The position numbers and the translations under genes were made by a program. A DNA stretch of 64,000 bases from Streptomyces sp. ASQP_92 (GTDB taxonomy: Bacteria; Actinomycetota; Actinomycetes; Streptomycetales; Streptomycetaceae), in contig NZ_JAODUA010000002.1 of NCBI RefSeq assembly GCF_025399895.1, positions 124,001-188,000 of the forward strand, in the 5' to 3' direction. The notes below the pieces were generated by a model that worked only from the letters and a program-made list of their open reading frames with translations, ran no database searches and was not told where the DNA came from. Shown one piece after another: positions 62,047 through 64,000 of this stretch (its first letter is position 1; every line of letters begins with the position of its first letter).

Positions 62047-62982
62047 CTAGCCCAGCGCGTGCAGCCCGGGCACGAAGGCGACGGCCAGCGGCACGGCGGG
62101 GACGAGCGCGGCGTACGCGGTCAGCCGCAGCCGGCGGCTCGCGGAGAGCCGTGGGGCCGCCGACAGCAGCCGGTGCACCCGCTGGGGGAGTTGGCCGTCC
62201 GGGGCCGGACAGGGCCCGAACACCCCGCGGTGCTCGTTGAGTTCGACCAGCGCGAGCGCGATCGTGAGGCGGCCGAAGCGACGCGAGGCGACGTCGTCGG
62301 CGGCCAGCTCCACCAGCCGGTGCATCTCGTCGCGGAACGCGGCGAACACCGGCACCTGCGGGAACCCCCGCGCGAGCGCCCCCGCGCAGTGCAGCAGCCA
62401 GTCGTGGCGGGCCCGGGCGTGCCCCACCTCATGGGCGAGCACCGCATCGAGCTGATGGCCCTTCAGACGCTGAAGTGCCGCCGTGGTGATGACCAGTTGG
62501 GGCGTCTGGCCGGGCAGCCACCAGGCGTCGGGCCGAGCCGCCTCCAAAACCACCAGACGCTCGCCCGACGGCTCCTCCCCGGGCAGCAGCGGCGAGCGCA
62601 GGCGCAGCTCCGCGCGGCGCCGGCGGCGCCTGGCCCAGCTGTCCCGGACCTCGCGGGTGAGCATCGCCCCCGTCCAGGCGCCGCCCAGGAAGAGCACCAC
62701 CGCGAGCGCCGCCGACCAGGGGCCGTACGGGCCCAGGGCGTACGCCTCGACCACGGCCCGGGGCGCGGGCGCGAACACCTGGCCACGCACGGTCCGCCAC
62801 GCGGACGCGGCACTGAGGACCATCGCGAGCCCGAAGCAGAGCAGCACCGCCGCCACCGCGCACTGCCACACCCACAGCGCCACCACCGGCTCGCGCTCGA
62901 CCCAGTCGGCGCGGGCCAGCAGTCGCGGGGCGGCGACGGCGGACACCAGGCCGAGCACCAGCAACGCGAGGGAGACCGTCAT
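62047..62982 (-). CDS. M56 family membrane metallopeptidase
   Basis: A 311-residue membrane protein of the BlaR1/MecR1 peptidase family. Zinc motif DAVLAHEVGHARARHDWLLH near residue 178 (HEXXH) lies between hydrophobic segments; two helices precede and two follow it. VVLEAARPDAWWLPGQTPQLVITTAAL before it is conserved. No BlaI-type repressor is present next to it, so it may be an orphan, or respond with a partner elsewhere. Confidence 0.9.
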   Translation of the reverse strand: MTVSLALLVLGLVSAVAAPRLLARADWVEREPVVALWVWQCAVAAVLLCFGLAMVLSAASAWRTVRGQVFAPAPRAVVEAYALGPYGPWSAALAVVLFLGGAWTGAMLTREVRDSWARRRRRRAELRLRSPLLPGEEPSGERLVVLEAARPDAWWLPGQTPQLVITTAALQRLKGHQLDAVLAHEVGHARARHDWLLHCAGALARGFPQVPVFAAFRDEMHRLVELAADDVASRRFGRLTIALALVELNEHRGVFGPCPAPDGQLPQRVHRLLSAAPRLSASRRLRLTAYAALVPAVPLAVAFVPGLHALG

Positions 62983-63071
62983 GGTCTCAGCCTATGAGCG
63001 GGGCCGCCGTCATAGGTATGTCCGCGGCCGTCAAGTGACGCACGCCACGAACCGTCCGGCCGCCGGGCGGT

Positions 63072-63638
63072 TCAGACCGTCACCAGCATCGCGAGCATGG
63101 CGATCCCCATCGACAGGCGGCAGGCCAGCGCCAGTTCGGGCCGCGCGCCCCACGAGAGGGTCGCGCCCGGGGCTCCCGCTGCCGCTCCGGGCAGCAGCCG
63201 GGCGCCCGTCGACAGGACGTACCCCGCGAAGTACACGAGGAGCACCCCGGTCAGCAGCGGGACCCCGCCCGCGGTGTGCCCCTCGTGCCCGGCAGGGGCT
63301 CCGGTCCCGCCGGCCGGTGGCGCCATCGCCAGCGCCATGTAGACCATCGCGAGGGAGCCCACCACGTGATGCAGATGGTGCGCCCCGCCCCGCGCGAGCC
63401 ACAGCGCGCGCAGCGCGGCGCCGCCGAAGACCACCGCGTACCCCGTCAGCATCCAGGGCGGTGGCGCCAGGAAGGCGGCCGGCACGGCCATCGCGGCCAT
63501 GCCGAACCCCATCACCGCCTCGCCGCCCGCCGCCCGCCGGGCCCGCGCGGAGCCGCTGCGCATCCGCAGCAGACAGTACGAGCCCGTCGCCGCGCACAGC
63601 GCGACGAGCAGCCAGCCGGGCAGCACCGGACCGTGCAC
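63072..63638 (-). CDS. DUF5134 membrane protein
   Basis: A 188-residue membrane protein with about six hydrophobic segments. A His-rich stretch between helices (GGAHHLHHVVGSLAMVYMALAM) and GHEGHTAG suggest metal contact; this is typical of the actinobacterial DUF5134 group. The GTG at 63638 is preferred over upstream codons because GGGGAGG lies seven bases before it. Function is unknown; copper or haem-copper handling is speculative. Confidence 0.78.
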   Translation of the reverse strand: MHGPVLPGWLLVALCAATGSYCLLRMRSGSARARRAAGGEAVMGFGMAAMAVPAAFLAPPPWMLTGYAVVFGGAALRALWLARGGAHHLHHVVGSLAMVYMALAMAPPAGGTGAPAGHEGHTAGGVPLLTGVLLVYFAGYVLSTGARLLPGAAAGAPGATLSWGARPELALACRLSMGIAMLAMLVTV

Positions 63639-63813
63639 GGCGTACCTCCCCGCTCGATGTGACGCCCTGCCGACGAGTCGATGCCCGTCGCCGGGGCCGC
63701 ATACGCGGGCGCAGGGACACACAAGGGGAGCGCGCGGGGGATCTTCGCCGGTCAGGAGCGGGTGGGGAGCCGGTCGGCGGGACGCCCGAGGGAGAAGGTG
63801 CGCCCCCGGGCCT

Positions 63814-64000
63814 TCAGGGGCGGTAGCGCAGCGGGTGGTCGGCGGGGACCTCCACGACCGCGATGCGCACCCCGTCCGGGTCCTCCAGCCACATCTCGAC
63901 GAGCCCCCACGGCTCGCGCACCGGCGGCCGCGCGATCGTCACCCCGCGCGCCACGAGCTCCTCGTGCGCCTCGGCCACATCCGCGACCTGAAGCCACATC
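63814..64000 (-). CDS. VOC (glyoxalase/bleomycin-resistance) family protein, C-terminal part
   Basis: The last 62 residues of a protein that begins beyond the right edge. VADVAEAHEELVARGVTIARPPVREPWGLVEMWLEDPDGVRIAVVEVP is a standard VOC repeat, with Glu in the LVEMWLEDPDGVRIAVVE strand pair probably binding metal. The tail HPLRYRP closes it. The N-terminal half is missing, so substrate and role are not determinable. Confidence 0.85.
   Translation of the reverse strand, partial: MWLQVADVAEAHEELVARGVTIARPPVREPWGLVEMWLEDPDGVRIAVVEVPADHPLRYRP

Overview
The window is typical chromosomal DNA of a Streptomyces or close relative. GC content is very high, nearly every codon ends in G or C, GTG starts are common, TetR/MarR/ArsR-type regulators are dense, and the gene set (MurT/GatD, FUSC, DUF6545, PNGase A, GH109, a chitinase with a DasR-type site) is characteristic of that group. 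I found no rRNA, tRNA, insertion sequence, prophage or CRISPR array. About 60 protein genes are supported. The first (PlsC-like acyltransferase) and last (VOC-family protein) run off the window ends.

Layout. 0-8 kb: a secreted family-8 polysaccharide lyase, a CtaG-like oxidase assembly protein, phosphofructokinase, the GatD/MurT lipid II amidation pair and peptide deformylase. 8.0-8.5 kb: a 140-bp tandem repeat array that begins inside the deformylase gene. 8.6-17.5 kb: a TetR regulator with an acyl-CoA dehydrogenase, an eCIS-type DUF4157 protein with an unrecognised C-terminal half, glutathione peroxidase, a TesB-type thioesterase, a Ski2-like helicase and a membrane metal-dependent hydrolase. 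17.5-18.3 kb: a second repeat cluster using the same core in both orientations. 18.3-28.6 kb: a heterodimeric ABC exporter with one apparently dead ATP site, a PNGase A-like amidase, a GH109-type enzyme, a MarR-regulated ABC exporter and an MltG-like protein. 28.8-34.3 kb: a sulfonate (ssu) operon headed by a cysteine-containing leader peptide on a leaderless transcript. 34.4-38.3 kb: YjbQ, then three translationally coupled genes (ImmA-like metallopeptidase, DUF6545 membrane protein, helical-repeat protein) and a DUF3574 protein.

38.3-45.3 kb holds the most distinctive system. A 75-residue peptide with a double-glycine leader and a cysteine-free Val/Thr/Gly-rich core is followed by a perfect hairpin, an HlyD-like adaptor, a C39 peptidase/permease/ATPase and a second permease/ATPase (NHLM/NHLP export type). 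No modification enzyme is encoded nearby. This looks like a dedicated export and maturation cassette for an unmodified peptide of unknown role.

45.6-64 kb: a GH18 chitinase with a DasR-type site in its promoter, an Lrp regulator, a FUSC transporter preceded by twin palindromes, a lactonase, a CbiX-like protein, a BadF-type kinase coupled to uracil-DNA glycosylase, a BNR-repeat protein, a TetR/aldolase pair and an ArsR/old-yellow-enzyme pair with clear operators, then ferredoxin reductase, TetR, HAD, PAP2, M56 and DUF5134 genes. Secreted glycan enzymes (PL8, PNGase A, GH109, GH18) recur through the window, suggesting saprophytic use of amino-sugar polymers and glycoproteins.
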